Below, in pieces: positions 9,439 through 18,501 of a stretch of 64,000 nt of DNA. This DNA is from Georgenia soli (GTDB lineage Bacteria > Actinomycetota > Actinomycetes > Actinomycetales > Actinomycetaceae). Position 1 is the first letter of the stretch; the number at the start of each line of letters is the position of its first letter. The translations under genes and the position numbers were made by a program. The stretch covers positions 11,162-75,161 of the forward strand of contig NZ_PDJI01000001.1 of assembly GCF_002563695.1 (NCBI RefSeq). The letters run 5' to 3'. The notes under the pieces were generated by a model. That model was not told the DNA's origin. It worked only from the letters and a program-made list of their open reading frames with translations, and made no database searches.

Positions 9439-9784
9439 CGTGGTCGGCCGGTAGGACCCGGATCCGGCGGGCGATGGGCTGCCCGGGTTTGACGCCGATG
9501 TCCTCGGGCCGGCGCGGCGCGTTGGCGGTCGCGGCGGCCCGCATCTCGACGTAGGGCTCGAACAGGTCGCTGGGGGTGCACTCGAGGATGTCGCACAGGG
9601 CGGCGAAGGTGCGGGCCGGGATGCGCTCGGGCGTCACGGTGACCAGGCGGTGGACCTGGGCGTTGGACAGGTTGATCCCGCGTGCCTTGAGCAGGGGGAT
9701 GAGCTCGGTGGTCTTCCACAGGTTCCGTTGGGCCATCAGCTGCCGCAGGTTCCAGCGGTAGCCGATGCGTCGCTGCTCACTCAT
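9431..9784 (-). CDS. XRE-type helix-turn-helix protein of the recombinase trio
   Basis: A 117-residue protein with a Cro/C1-type HTH at about 10-75 (LKARGINLSNAQVHRLV, then FAALCDILECTPSDLF). The remainder is basic and Pro-rich. It overlaps both neighbours (8 bp each), so the three genes are translationally coupled. Likely it regulates or assists the two recombinases, as a directionality or accessory factor; this is inferred from position. Confidence 0.8.
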   Translation of the reverse strand: MSEQRRIGYRWNLRQLMAQRNLWKTTELIPLLKARGINLSNAQVHRLVTVTPERIPARTFAALCDILECTPSDLFEPYVEMRAAATANAPRRPEDIGVKPGQPIARRIRVLPADHDG

Positions 9785-10910
9785 GGCTGCTCCCGTCTGT
9801 GCCGTCGTCCGCGCCGATGCGGCGGGCGATCATGCGCTGGATGGTCTTGTGCTTGAAGTCGGCCGAGACCGAGGTGTAGAGCGCGGTGGTGGAGGAGTAG
9901 CTGTGGCCGACCTGCTGCTGGACGAAGAGCGGGTCGTAGCCGGCCTCGATCAGGTGGGTGACGTAGGAGTGGCGCAGGGCGTGTAGCGACAGCTCGGCCG
10001 GCAGGCCCGCGAGCTCCCGGAGCCGTTGGAAGGAGCGGTCGAAGTTGCGCAGCGCGGCGCCACCCGCGCGTTCGGAGGGCCACATGAGCGTGGAGCGGTC
10101 CGCGGTCGCAAAGCGTGCCCGACCGTCGGGGGAGAGCCAGAACTCCAGCAGGGCGACGACCCAGTCGAACTCCGGCACGGTGAGCACGGTGCGCCGCCGT
10201 GGTCCGGAGCCCTTGGTGCCCTTAGCCCACCGGACCTGGACCGAGCCGAACCGCCCGAAGTCGGGCACGTGCGGGTTGGGGCCGAAGTCGACAGACTCGA
10301 GCAACGCGAGCTCGCGCCGGCGCAGCCCGTAGGCGTAGGCCACCTTGAACGCGATCGAGTCCCGCAGCGCCGGCAACCAGCGCTTGGAGCCCTTGGCGAA
10401 CTCGGCGTCGACCAGGTCGTCGGCGGTGTCGAAGAAGGTCTGCAGCTCGCCCCGGGCGAAGCTGCGCCGCCGCGGCGGGACCGCGTCGTCGGTCGTGTGA
10501 CGCGGGGTGTTCCACTCGAACACCACCTGCGAGGGCACGTCACCGAACACCCGTTCGCACAGGCGCGCCCATCCGTACCGCGAGTCGGTGAGGTAGGCGC
10601 AGAACGCCCGGATCGCGCCGGAGTGGGCCCGCAGGGTCGACAGCGCCAACGGCCGTTCGCCGCTGCGGCGATCCGCGAAGAACTCATCGACATGATGCGC
10701 CGACCACGTCCACGGGTACTCGTTGGAATGCTCCTGGAACCGCTCGACCAGCCGGCACGAGGACTGGATAAACGCCGTCGTCAGCCCGCGGGCCAGCAGC
10801 TGCGCGCGCCAGCCGTCGACCATCGCCTCGAACACCCGGTCCTCGGCACGCAGCAGGCCGACACCGTTGTCCGCCAGAAAGTCGGGAACCCGCCCCGGAA
10901 CCAGCTCCAT
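9777..10910 (-). CDS. Tyrosine site-specific recombinase (integrase)
   Basis: A 377-residue phage-type integrase. The core-binding domain spans about 25-140. The catalytic domain shows AYAYGLRRRELALL (first Arg), LSLHALRHSYVTHLIEAG (His-x-x-Arg), VGHSYSSTTALYTSV (His and nucleophilic Tyr). The ATG at 10910 is preferred over the open frame to 11042 because it begins just before the conserved domain and leaves the inverted repeat at 10930-10952 in the promoter. It is the first gene of the coupled recombinase trio. Its target site is not identified. Confidence 0.92.
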   Translation of the reverse strand: MELVPGRVPDFLADNGVGLLRAEDRVFEAMVDGWRAQLLARGLTTAFIQSSCRLVERFQEHSNEYPWTWSAHHVDEFFADRRSGERPLALSTLRAHSGAIRAFCAYLTDSRYGWARLCERVFGDVPSQVVFEWNTPRHTTDDAVPPRRRSFARGELQTFFDTADDLVDAEFAKGSKRWLPALRDSIAFKVAYAYGLRRRELALLESVDFGPNPHVPDFGRFGSVQVRWAKGTKGSGPRRRTVLTVPEFDWVVALLEFWLSPDGRARFATADRSTLMWPSERAGGAALRNFDRSFQRLRELAGLPAELSLHALRHSYVTHLIEAGYDPLFVQQQVGHSYSSTTALYTSVSADFKHKTIQRMIARRIGADDGTDGSSHE

Positions 10911-10929
10911 GCGCCGAACCGTACGCGAG

Positions 10930-10952
10930 AATCTCTCATTAAACGAGAGATT
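10930..10952. promoter_or_regulatory. Inverted repeat in front of the recombinase trio
   Basis: AATCTCTC (10930-10937) and GAGAGATT (10945-10952) are perfect 8-bp inverted arms around a 7-bp A/T-rich spacer. They start 20 bp upstream of the integrase ATG, and GTAC also occurs on both outer sides. It could be the operator of the HTH protein or a recombinase core-binding site. Confidence 0.55.
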
Positions 10953-11058
10953 GGTACGCTGACCTGCGACGAAACTCCGCGAGCCAGCCCCGCCAAGCAC
11001 CCGCGCATGACTACCGGCCGCCCGCCTGACCTGCGGCGACACCGCCCCAGGCAGGTTG

Positions 11059-11090
11059 GGACGAGTTCTCGCATCTGTTTGAACTCGTCC
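11059..11090. repeat. 10-bp inverted repeat upstream of the integrase
   Basis: GGACGAGTTC (11059-11068) and GAACTCGTCC (11081-11090) are perfect inverted arms with a 12-bp spacer. On the minus strand CATAAGG is then repeated directly twice nearby (11092-11098 and 11113-11119). Paired recombinase arm sites plus a core would look like this, so this may be one end (att site) of the element. Confidence 0.45.
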
Positions 11091-11175
11091 TCCTTATGAT
11101 CCGATAATGGACCTTATGTCACTTTCCGTGCGGTTGCACGATTTCTGCCACTCCCCCTCGCGGTGACACAGTTGG

Positions 11176-11618
11176 TCAGTGGACGCGGATGCCGAAGCGC
11201 GTGGCGACGGCGACGAGGCCGGGGGTCGCGCTCGTCGATCTCGGTGCCCTCGTCGGCGCGCAGCGGCTCCGTGGTTAGCGGTTCGCCGTCGTCGACCCGG
11301 CGCAGCCAGTAGGCGTAGCCGCGGGCCCCGCCGTGCTCGGAGGGAAAGACGACGCCGTGGGCGGGGCCGGCCGTCGTCCATGACGAGGTCCCGGGCCCAG
11401 GTGGCGATCGGCACGGTGAGCTCGCGCCGGTCGGCGGTCAGCTCGCTCAGGGTCAGCCCGCCGATGCCGTGGCTCGTCAGCAGCTCCGGCAGCGCCCGCT
11501 CGATCGCCCCGAGGGCGGCCAGGTGGTCCAGGAGGATCCACTGCCCGCCTGAGGGCATGGTCAGGGTGTGCATGCGGCGGGTGACGCGCCAGCCGCGGGC
11601 CAGCTGCCCGGGCGGCAT
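11176..11618 (-). pseudogene. Frameshifted RES-domain-like gene
   Basis: Three minus-strand frames join into one RES-like protein. The first runs from 11618 (HTLTMPSGGQWILLDHL ... LPIATWARDLVMDDGRP). The second is AHGVVFPSEHGGARGYAYW and LRRVDDGEPLTTEPL. The third ends ATRFGIRVH at the stop at 11176. Switch points fall at the G runs 11363-11366 and 11221-11225, each consistent with one extra base. RES proteins are NAD-degrading toxins paired with an Xre-type antitoxin; none is seen adjacent. Either a dead toxin or two sequencing errors. The family assignment is tentative. Confidence 0.5.
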
Positions 11619-11717
11619 GTGCCCGCTGCGGCGCTACTCCTCCTCGACCGCCAAGGGTGTCGAAGCGCCCCCACCTCTAGTCGATCCCCCCCAAAGTGCC
11701 GCCGGCCGCGCTCGGAG

Positions 11718-12497
11718 TCAGTGCGGTGAGGCGACGAGGCCGCCGTCAACCATGATGCTTTGCCCAGTGATGTATCCCGCCTCATCCGAGGCAAGAAACG
11801 CGACGGCGGCGCCCAGTTCGTCAGGCTGGCCGTAACGTCCCATGGGAATCTGTTGTGCGGTGCTCGCCCTGACCTTTTCGACCTCTACGCCGGCCCGCTC
11901 GGCGCGTAGCGCGTCTAGCGTTCGAATCCGGTCGGTCTCGATCTTTCCGGGGGAAACCATGTTCACCGTGATACCGAACGGGCCGAACTCGACGGCCAGG
12001 GATGCGACCAGTCCGGAGATGCCGGGCCGATAGACGTTCGAGAGGACCAGGCCGTCGAGGGGACGGCGCACACTGGAGGAGCCAAGTACGATGATCCGTC
12101 CGGCCGAGCTCTTCTCAAGATCGGGCAGGGCGGCGTAGATGCCGTTGACCACGCTCATCAGCGTGAGGCGATGCGCTATTTCCCACTCAGCTGGACCGAT
12201 TGAGCGAAAGTCGCCCGGAGGCGGCCCACCAGCGTTCGCGACCAAGATGTCGACGGCCCCGAACTCTCCGCGCGCGGTCTCGAGCACTCGGATCACATCG
12301 TCGGGATTCGAGACGTCGGCATTGACGCCAACCGTTGAGGCCCCCTCACCGCGCACTTCGTCAACTGCGTCTCTTAGCCGCGCTTCATCCCGCGCGCACA
12401 TCACAACTCTGTGACCGTCGCGGGCGAGCGCACGTGCGCATGCCCGTCCCAGCCCGGAACTTGCAGCGAAAACAACTGCCACGCGACTAGTGGTCAC
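11718..12497 (-). CDS. SDR family oxidoreductase without the usual catalytic lysine
   Basis: A 259-residue Rossmann protein with glycine motif AASSGLGRACARAL, NAGG at about 90 and the C-terminal GQSIMVDGG. The usual YxxxK becomes YRPGI within SNVYRPGISGL, so the Lys is absent; an Arg one residue after the Tyr is a trait of a known divergent SDR branch. The serine is kept in GSSSVRR. The gene is divergent from the GntR regulator across a short promoter region containing a palindrome, so it probably belongs to the catabolic regulon. Substrate unknown. Confidence 0.85.
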   Translation of the reverse strand: MTTSRVAVVFAASSGLGRACARALARDGHRVVMCARDEARLRDAVDEVRGEGASTVGVNADVSNPDDVIRVLETARGEFGAVDILVANAGGPPPGDFRSIGPAEWEIAHRLTLMSVVNGIYAALPDLEKSSAGRIIVLGSSSVRRPLDGLVLSNVYRPGISGLVASLAVEFGPFGITVNMVSPGKIETDRIRTLDALRAERAGVEVEKVRASTAQQIPMGRYGQPDELGAAVAFLASDEAGYITGQSIMVDGGLVASPH

Positions 12498-12547
12498 GAC
12501 ACACCGTCCATTCGTATGTCAGATCTGAGATGGCGTATCTCTCGCCA

Positions 12548-12562
12548 AGTATTACATATACT
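12548..12562. promoter_or_regulatory. GTAT-N5-ATAC palindrome between SDR and GntR genes
   Basis: AGTAT (12548-12552) and ATACT (12558-12562) are inverted around TACAT. The palindrome sits in the 81-bp gap between the divergent SDR and GntR starts. The same GTAT-N5-ATAC core recurs at 25381-25393 upstream of the ABC importer operon, which fits binding by the adjacent FCD-type GntR regulator. Confidence 0.6.
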
Positions 12563-12578
12563 GCTAACGTTTGACTCC

Positions 12579-13292
12579 ATGGAGTTAACTTCATCTGACT
12601 CACCGACGGGGACGGCACTCCAGCCGCTCGCCATGCAGCACGTGAACCTGCGTGATCGTGCCTACGAAGCGATTCGGACCGCGATCGTCTCCAAGGAGAT
12701 TCCGCCCGGAGCTCGGCTTTCTGAAGCGAAGCTCGCGGCGATGCTCCAGGTGAGCAAGACGCCGGTCCGTGAAGCTCTCGTACGCCTTGCCGGGATCGGC
12801 CTCATTGAGCATGACGGTCGCTCTGGCTTGCGGGTGCCGGAGCCTTCCGTAGAGGCGATTCGCAACGCCTACGAGTTGCGAGAAGGCCTTGAGGCCCAGT
12901 CGGGGCGTCTCGCGGCCCGGAGCGTCTCGGCTGAGGCGGTACAGCCAGCCTTCAAGGCTGCAGCGGAATGCCTGCATGCGGCTGAGAATGGTGACAGTCA
13001 GGGATTCCGTCTCGGAGACCGGCGCTTCCATATGTCGCTCTCTCGTGCCACCGGAAACCCGTATCTGGCCGAAGCCGTTGCGAATGCCTACGATCTTGCG
13101 TTGTCACTGCGGATGCGGGACACGCCCGTTGTCGGCTTCAACATTGAGTGCGCGCAGGACCACATGGGGGTCCTTGAGGCCGTCGACGCTCGGGATGAGT
13201 CACTTGCGGCCGAGCGCATGCTGGCCCATGTCGCCAAGATCAAGGAGACCGTGCTCGCGTCTTATCCGACGGGGATTGCCGCCGCGGGATGA
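12579..13292 (+). CDS. GntR family regulator with FCD domain
   Basis: A 237-residue regulator. The winged HTH lies at about 20-85 (RAYEAIRTAIVSKEIPPGARLSEAKLA, SKTPVREALVRLA). The FCD ligand domain follows at 95-225 with the pattern RLGDRRFHMSLSRATGNP for metal/acid binding. The ATG at 12579 gives the usual short leader; the frame also opens upstream at 12411. It is divergent from the SDR gene and converges on the end of the 12-gene catabolic operon, leaving six bases between stops. Likely repressor of that operon, responding to its substrate or an intermediate. Confidence 0.9.
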   Translation: MELTSSDSPTGTALQPLAMQHVNLRDRAYEAIRTAIVSKEIPPGARLSEAKLAAMLQVSKTPVREALVRLAGIGLIEHDGRSGLRVPEPSVEAIRNAYELREGLEAQSGRLAARSVSAEAVQPAFKAAAECLHAAENGDSQGFRLGDRRFHMSLSRATGNPYLAEAVANAYDLALSLRMRDTPVVGFNIECAQDHMGVLEAVDARDESLAAERMLAHVAKIKETVLASYPTGIAAAG

Positions 13293-13298
13293 CTCTCC

Positions 13299-14498
13299 CT
13301 ATTGCGACCTCGCGACCTCGCGGCCTGTGCATTGGCTAATGGCTCCGGTGTTGCGAAGCTGATCGAGATCAACATCTGAGTAGCCGATGCTACGTAGGAC
13401 GTCCTCGGTGTGCTGGCCGAGGGTTGGCGCTGGCCTGGTGACCTTCCAGCTCGGAGTCGACATGTGAATCGGGTTACCCACCATTCGCACTGTCCCCGAG
13501 ACTGGATGGTCCATCTCTATGAGCATGTCGTTGAGAACCGTCTGTGGATCCTCGAGCGCCTCGGACAGGTTTCGTACGGGCGCGCAGAGTATGTCCTGTT
13601 CTTCGAGCTTGCTGATCCAGTGCGCGGTCGTGTTCTCGAGCAACTTTGTTCGGAGAATTTCCTGGAGTGCGGGTCGGTTTCGAAATCGCGACTCAAGCGT
13701 TGCGAAGAGCGGGTTGTCGAGTATCTCCTCAGCATCTAGGGCGGTCGCGAGAGCTTTGAGTCGATGCGGGTGGAAACCCCCGACAACGCAGATCGCGCTG
13801 TCGCGGGTCGGAAACACACCCGTCAGCGGCATGCCGCCCCAGTTGATCTCTTGTTCGCGGTTGAGCCTCATCGCCGCCTCCTGCATCTGCAGGTGGAGCA
13901 TCGAGTCGTAGAGCGACACGTCGATCCGTTGCCCTTCGCCCGTTCGTTCACGATGCTTGAGGGCCAGAAGTATCCCTTGGAAAAGGTGCATTCCGGTGAT
14001 GTAGTCGCATATCGCGGTTGGGTAGACAGCTGGCGGATGTCCGAACTCCGCCGCGCGGTACATCACACCGCTATAGGCCTGAGCCAGGGCATCCTGGCCG
14101 CCCTTTTCGCAGTACGGTCCGGCGTGGCCGTAGCCCGTTCCGGTGGCCCAGATGATGTCCGGCCGAACCTCTCGTATCGCCGATTCACCCACGCCCAATC
14201 GGTCGAGGGCTCCGGGCCGGAAGTTACTTACCACCACATCCGCGGTGGCGGCCAGACTGAGGAGCGCCTTACGCCCCCCTTCCCGCTTGAGATCGAGCAC
14301 AACGCTACGTTTGTTGCGGTTGACACTTTGAAAAATCGGATTGTCTAGGCCGTCCTCGTCTACGATGACCGAACGGGAGATGTCTCCGCGTGGACTTTCT
14401 ACCTTGATGACGTCGGCTCCGAAGTCCCCGAGTAATTGGGTGCAGCTCGGTCCCATGAAGACGTGCGTGAAGTCTAGAACTCTTATGTCGCTGAGCAT
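13299..14498 (-). CDS. CaiB/BaiF family CoA-transferase (copy 1)
   Basis: A 399-residue class III CoA-transferase with LDFTHVFMGPSCTQLLGDFGADVIKVE at the N-terminus, NRNKRSVVLDLK, and the catalytic aspartate in AICDYITGMHLFQG. It moves CoA from an acyl-CoA donor to a carboxylic acid. It is the last gene of the run that starts with the ABC binding protein, 7 bp after the ferredoxin gene. Two more members of the family lie in the same operon (17317-18501 and 20693-21889); this one and the second are closest in sequence. Substrate not known. Confidence 0.9.
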   Translation of the reverse strand: MLSDIRVLDFTHVFMGPSCTQLLGDFGADVIKVESPRGDISRSVIVDEDGLDNPIFQSVNRNKRSVVLDLKREGGRKALLSLAATADVVVSNFRPGALDRLGVGESAIREVRPDIIWATGTGYGHAGPYCEKGGQDALAQAYSGVMYRAAEFGHPPAVYPTAICDYITGMHLFQGILLALKHRERTGEGQRIDVSLYDSMLHLQMQEAAMRLNREQEINWGGMPLTGVFPTRDSAICVVGGFHPHRLKALATALDAEEILDNPLFATLESRFRNRPALQEILRTKLLENTTAHWISKLEEQDILCAPVRNLSEALEDPQTVLNDMLIEMDHPVSGTVRMVGNPIHMSTPSWKVTRPAPTLGQHTEDVLRSIGYSDVDLDQLRNTGAISQCTGREVARSQ

Positions 14499-14505
14499 CA
14501 GTTAA

Positions 14506-14904
14506 CTAGAGCCCCTTGTTTTGTGCACCGGTACTGCCGCGTTGGTCGTCCAACAGACCGGCATTGATACCTTCGGGCAGATTCTGGACGAGCAGGGTGT
14601 CCACCTCGAGTGGCCCGAGCTCCGCTGCCCCGCCGGGCGAACCGAGTGGTTCGTCGCGGCCGGGCAGCACCCCGGTGAAGAACTCGCGATTGTCCGCTCC
14701 GTACTTTTCGTACTCGTCGGGCAGATCGGCGTCGAAGTAGATCGCCTCGACCGGGCAGACCGGCTCGCACGCGCCGCAATCGACGCATTCATCGGGGTGG
14801 ATGTACAGCGAACGGCCGCCTTCGTAGATGCAGTCAACCGGGCACACGTCAATGCACGCACGGTCTTTGATGTCGATGCATGGCTCGGCGATTGTGTACG
14901 GCAT
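14506..14904 (-). CDS. Seven-iron-type ferredoxin
   Basis: A 132-residue ferredoxin. The first cluster motif starts at CIDIKDRACIDVCP and the second is CVDCGACEPVCP, the [3Fe-4S]/[4Fe-4S] arrangement of actinobacterial FdxA proteins, with the long acidic C-terminal tail. It likely carries electrons for the FAD-dependent oxidoreductase encoded upstream in the same run. Spacing to its neighbours is 6 and 7 bp. Confidence 0.9.
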   Translation of the reverse strand: MPYTIAEPCIDIKDRACIDVCPVDCIYEGGRSLYIHPDECVDCGACEPVCPVEAIYFDADLPDEYEKYGADNREFFTGVLPGRDEPLGSPGGAAELGPLEVDTLLVQNLPEGINAGLLDDQRGSTGAQNKGL

Positions 14905-14910
14905 TTCCCA

Positions 14911-16341
14911 TCAGTCCCAGCCGAGATACACGGACTTCGACCACGTGTAGAAGTCGATCGCCACAGGCCCCTGCTCGCGGAACGTGTTCGTTGAGGACTC
15001 CTTTACACCGCCGAACGGCACGTTGAGGTCGAGTCCGGTTGTCGCTCGGTTGACCTTGATGACACCGGCCTGGATTTTGTCGATGAACTGCTGGGCGTTA
15101 CTTATGCTTGTCGTGCATATCGAGGCGGCGAGCCCGTACTTCGTGGAGTTCGCCTTCTCGATCGCCTCGTCGAGATCCTTCGCCATGAGGACGCTCACGA
15201 GCGGGCCAAAGACCTCCTCAACGTTGACTTCGTGATCGTCGGGCAGCCCTGTCACCACACTGGGGGCAAGGAACAGTCCATCGGCTTCGTTGCCACCGGC
15301 AGCGAACTCACCGCCGGCGTCACGCACGCTTTGCAGAGCCTTGAGGTCTGTAGCGAGCTGCGTCTCACTCACCACCGGACCCATTCGCACACCAGCGTCC
15401 AGGCCGTTGCCCGGCACAAACTCATTGGTCTTGCGGACAAGGGCCGCTACGAACTCCTCGTAGATCCCAGGTGTGCAGATAACGCGCGAGGAGGCCGTGC
15501 AGGCCTGGCCGGTCAGTCCCAGGCCACCGGCGGCCGCTATCGCCGCAGCCTGTTCCACGTTGGCATCATCGAGCACGACAAGCGCGTTCTTTCCGCCAAG
15601 CTCCAGTTGCACTCTGGCTCCACGTGCATCGAGCTCACGCTTGATCTGCTGGCCTACAGCGGTTGACCCGGTGAACGAGACCGCTCGGACACGCTCATCG
15701 CTGACGATGGCGGAGCCGACCGTACGACCGCCGCCGTAGACAACGTTGAGCACACCTTCGGGAAGGCCAGCTTCGGCGAGGGCGTCCGCGAGATTTTTCA
15801 TCGAGAGCGGCGTCAGTTCAGCCGGCTTGGCGACTACGGCGTTCCCAGTCACGAGCGCGGGCGCGATCTTCCACGACGGAATTGCAATTGGGAAGTTCCA
15901 CGGGGTGATGACCCCGACAACGCCGAGCGGCTCCCGCTTGGTATAGGGAAGAGTATTCGCGAATCCGCTCGTGAACACCGTGCCGCCAAGGCGCCATGCC
16001 TCGCTTCCGTAGTACCGAAGCACGTCGATCGCTCGCTGCACCTCGCCCATCGCCTCGGGCAAGGTCTTTCCCTCCTCACGGGTGAGGTCGCGGGCGTAGG
16101 CAGCCTGTCGCTGCCTCAAAAGCTCGGCCGCGTCCATGAGGATACGGCCGCGCACGACCGGTTCGGTGGCCGCCCAGGCAACCTGTGCTTCGGCAGCCTT
16201 TCCGATGGCGTCGCGAGTCTCCTCCGCAGTCGAGGAGACGGTGACGCTGACGAGGTCGGAGCTGTCGGCGGGGTTCCGCCGTTCCACGGTCGGGTTTCCC
16301 GACTGATCGACGTCAATGCTGTTGAAGATACGAGTGGTCAT
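14911..16341 (-). CDS. NAD(P)-dependent aldehyde dehydrogenase
   Basis: A 476-residue ALDH with NAD-binding [27 protein letters not shown], general base Glu in [12 protein letters not shown] and nucleophile Cys in [12 protein letters not shown]. It most resembles alpha-ketoglutarate semialdehyde or other omega-semialdehyde dehydrogenases. Next to a DapA-family enzyme this suggests that the lyase or dehydratase releases an aldehyde that is oxidised here. The exact substrate is inferred only. Confidence 0.9.
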   Translation of the reverse strand: MTTRIFNSIDVDQSGNPTVERRNPADSSDLVSVTVSSTAEETRDAIGKAAEAQVAWAATEPVVRGRILMDAAELLRQRQAAYARDLTREEGKTLPEAMGEVQRAIDVLRYYGSEAWRLGGTVFTSGFANTLPYTKREPLGVVGVITPWNFPIAIPSWKIAPALVTGNAVVAKPAELTPLSMKNLADALAEAGLPEGVLNVVYGGGRTVGSAIVSDERVRAVSFTGSTAVGQQIKRELDARGARVQLELGGKNALVVLDDANVEQAAAIAAAGGLGLTGQACTASSRVICTPGIYEEFVAALVRKTNEFVPGNGLDAGVRMGPVVSETQLATDLKALQSVRDAGGEFAAGGNEADGLFLAPSVVTGLPDDHEVNVEEVFGPLVSVLMAKDLDEAIEKANSTKYGLAASICTTSISNAQQFIDKIQAGVIKVNRATTGLDLNVPFGGVKESSTNTFREQGPVAIDFYTWSKSVYLGWD

Positions 16342-16379
16342 GATGTCCTTTTCTGATGACTCGTCGGACGGCCTACGAA

Positions 16380-17270
16380 CTACCGTGCCCCGAGCGCGGC
16401 GAGATGCTGAGCGAGGACGGGAGAAAGGCCGTCGGGCAGGCCCTGGACCGGGGGCCGAACCGAAGAATCGGTAAAGTGCCCGAGGCGCCGGATTGCCTCC
16501 TTGCGGATGCCTACGTTGATGCCTCGCTGGGCCTCGAAGTTGATCAGGGGAAGGTAAGGCGAATACGCGGCGCGCGCCGCCTCGAAGCCGCCCTCATTCC
16601 ATCCCCGCACGCATTCCAAGAGCCCCTCGGTGAACGAGAAGCCAGTCATGGCCCCGGCCGCGCCGAACGCGAGTTCGTCGATGAGGTTGACCCCGCCCAA
16701 ACCGCCAAACACCGGCACATCAAGGTTCGCCGCGAGTTCACCAACAACACCGGGACTCGGTGCGGATTCGGCCTTGACCGCCACGACGCCTTGAGCAGCC
16801 TTAACCACCTGAACGAGAGCCGGTGCCGAGATGTGGACACCCGAAACGAGCGGGTAATCCTGGACCACGATCCCGAGGCCGGTTGCGTCGTGAATCATAT
16901 TGAGGTGATCAGCCGCAGCCACGACATTGGCAGAGTTCACCTGGACCATGACGCCGGCGAGTCTGTCGCCGAGCACGTCGGCCGCGAGTCGCGCTTCCTC
17001 GATCACTGGTGCCGTGGCCCGCGAGACCATACCCGCGACGATCGGCAGATCACACGCATCCATCACAGTTTCCAGCACGACTCGCTTTTCTTCGCTATCG
17101 AGGCTGGCGGCTTCACCCAGAACGCCGAGGACGGTGATGCCGGTCGCACCGATGGCCTCGTAATGGGCCGAAATGCGGTCGAGGCTGCTCTCGTCAATAC
17201 TCAACGAGTTGCCGCTGAACGGCGTGGGCGAAACTGCCCAGACCCCTGGATCGAGAACCTTGACACTCAC
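16380..17270 (-). CDS. DapA-family class I lyase or dehydratase
   Basis: A 296-residue TIM-barrel protein of the dihydrodipicolinate synthase/N-acetylneuraminate lyase superfamily. The GVLGEAASLDSEEK motif, the proton-relay Tyr in VVQDYPLVSG and Schiff-base Lys in VVAVKAESAP are present. Members cleave or dehydrate 2-oxo acids. In this operon it is paired with an aldehyde dehydrogenase, which fits a hydratase-aldolase or keto-deoxy-sugar-acid dehydratase step rather than lysine synthesis. It lies 38 bp before the ALDH gene. Confidence 0.87.
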   Translation of the reverse strand: MSVKVLDPGVWAVSPTPFSGNSLSIDESSLDRISAHYEAIGATGITVLGVLGEAASLDSEEKRVVLETVMDACDLPIVAGMVSRATAPVIEEARLAADVLGDRLAGVMVQVNSANVVAAADHLNMIHDATGLGIVVQDYPLVSGVHISAPALVQVVKAAQGVVAVKAESAPSPGVVGELAANLDVPVFGGLGGVNLIDELAFGAAGAMTGFSFTEGLLECVRGWNEGGFEAARAAYSPYLPLINFEAQRGINVGIRKEAIRRLGHFTDSSVRPPVQGLPDGLSPVLAQHLAALGAR

Positions 17271-17316
17271 AAATACTCCTTCAGTAAACCAGTTTGCGAT
17301 TTGGCGCCGCCGGCGG

Positions 17317-18501
17317 TTAACGGATGATGCCGGCGCCGCGCAGTTCGGCGATCCTGTCGGCAGACAAGCCCGCCTCCTCGAGGATTGTGTCGGTGTGCTC
17401 GCCGAGCATGGGCGGTGCCTGCTCGTACGTGGCGGGCGTTGTAGAGAGATGAATCGGCGCGGCCAGAAGTTTCACCTCGCCGAGTTTGGTGTGCTCCGCG
17501 GAGACCACCATCTTGTTGACCGCGGTCTGCTCGTCTTCGAGCGTGGTGGCAAGCGTATTGACCGGGGCGCACAGGAGGTCCTCATCCTCCAGTCGCGCTA
17601 GCCAGTGCTCGGTGTTGTGCGCCTTGAATCCGTCCGCAAGAATTCCCTGCAGTTGAGAACGGTTCGCCATCATGGCGTCGTAATCGGCGAACTCCGGGCG
17701 CACGAGGGCATCCTCGGGCAGGCCCAAGACGCGCGCGAGCGCCGGCAAGGGATCGCGATGGAACCCGCCAACGAGGCAAAGTTCACCGTCGGTCGTTGCG
17801 AACACTCCGGTCAGTGGCATGGTGCCCCAGTTGACTTCCCTCCCCCGCGCCTTGAGCATCGCAGCTTCTTGCATCTGCGGGTGCAGCGCGGAGTCATACA
17901 TGCGGATTTCGACCCGCTGCCCCTCGCCAGTACGCTCCTTGTGCAGTAGGGCGAGCAGGATTCCCTGGACCATGTGCATTCCTGACATGTAGTCGCACAG
18001 GCCGGTCGGGTTGACGTGGGTGGGAATGTCAGCCGAGGGTTTGCGCGCCATGAGGCCGCTGTAGGCCTGCGCGATAACGTCCTGGCCTCCCTTGTGCTTA
18101 TGGGGCCCTTCTGTGCCGAAGCCAGTGGCGCTTGCCCAGATGATCCCCGGGTTGAGCTGACGAAGGGCTTCGTAGGCGAAGCCGAGCCTCTCCATGACGC
18201 CAGCGCGGAAATTGCTCACCACCACGTCGGCGTTCTTGATGATCTCGTGAACGGCAGCGCGGCCGTCGTCGGACCTGATGTCGATGCACAGACTCCGCTT
18301 GCTCCGATTGACGCTGAGGAAGATCGGGTTGTCGAGGCCGTCTGGGTCGGGCAGAGAGTCGCGGGTGCGATCACCACCGGTGATCCGTTCAATCTTGATG
18401 ACGTCGGCGCCGAAGTCGCCAAGTAGCTGGGTGCAGGAGGGGCCGAGATACACCTCGGTGAAATCGACGACCGTGATACCGGTGAGCGGCAGCGTCGTCA
18501 T
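17317..18501 (-). CDS. CaiB/BaiF family CoA-transferase (copy 2)
   Basis: A 394-residue class III CoA-transferase with VDFTEVYLGPSCTQLLGDFGADVIKIE, NRSKRSLCIDI and the catalytic aspartate in GLCDYMSGMHMVQG. Its start overlaps the stop of the FAD oxidoreductase gene by four bases (ATGA), so the two are translated together. The three copies in this operon are full length with catalytic residues intact, which suggests distinct substrates or donor specificity rather than redundancy. Confidence 0.9.
   Translation of the reverse strand: MTTLPLTGITVVDFTEVYLGPSCTQLLGDFGADVIKIERITGGDRTRDSLPDPDGLDNPIFLSVNRSKRSLCIDIRSDDGRAAVHEIIKNADVVVSNFRAGVMERLGFAYEALRQLNPGIIWASATGFGTEGPHKHKGGQDVIAQAYSGLMARKPSADIPTHVNPTGLCDYMSGMHMVQGILLALLHKERTGEGQRVEIRMYDSALHPQMQEAAMLKARGREVNWGTMPLTGVFATTDGELCLVGGFHRDPLPALARVLGLPEDALVRPEFADYDAMMANRSQLQGILADGFKAHNTEHWLARLEDEDLLCAPVNTLATTLEDEQTAVNKMVVSAEHTKLGEVKLLAAPIHLSTTPATYEQAPPMLGEHTDTILEEAGLSADRIAELRGAGIIR

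Noticed and set aside
16356..17327. Plus-strand frame of 323 codons opposite the DapA-family gene
   Set aside because: Antisense frame; the minus frame has intact Schiff-base and Tyr residues.
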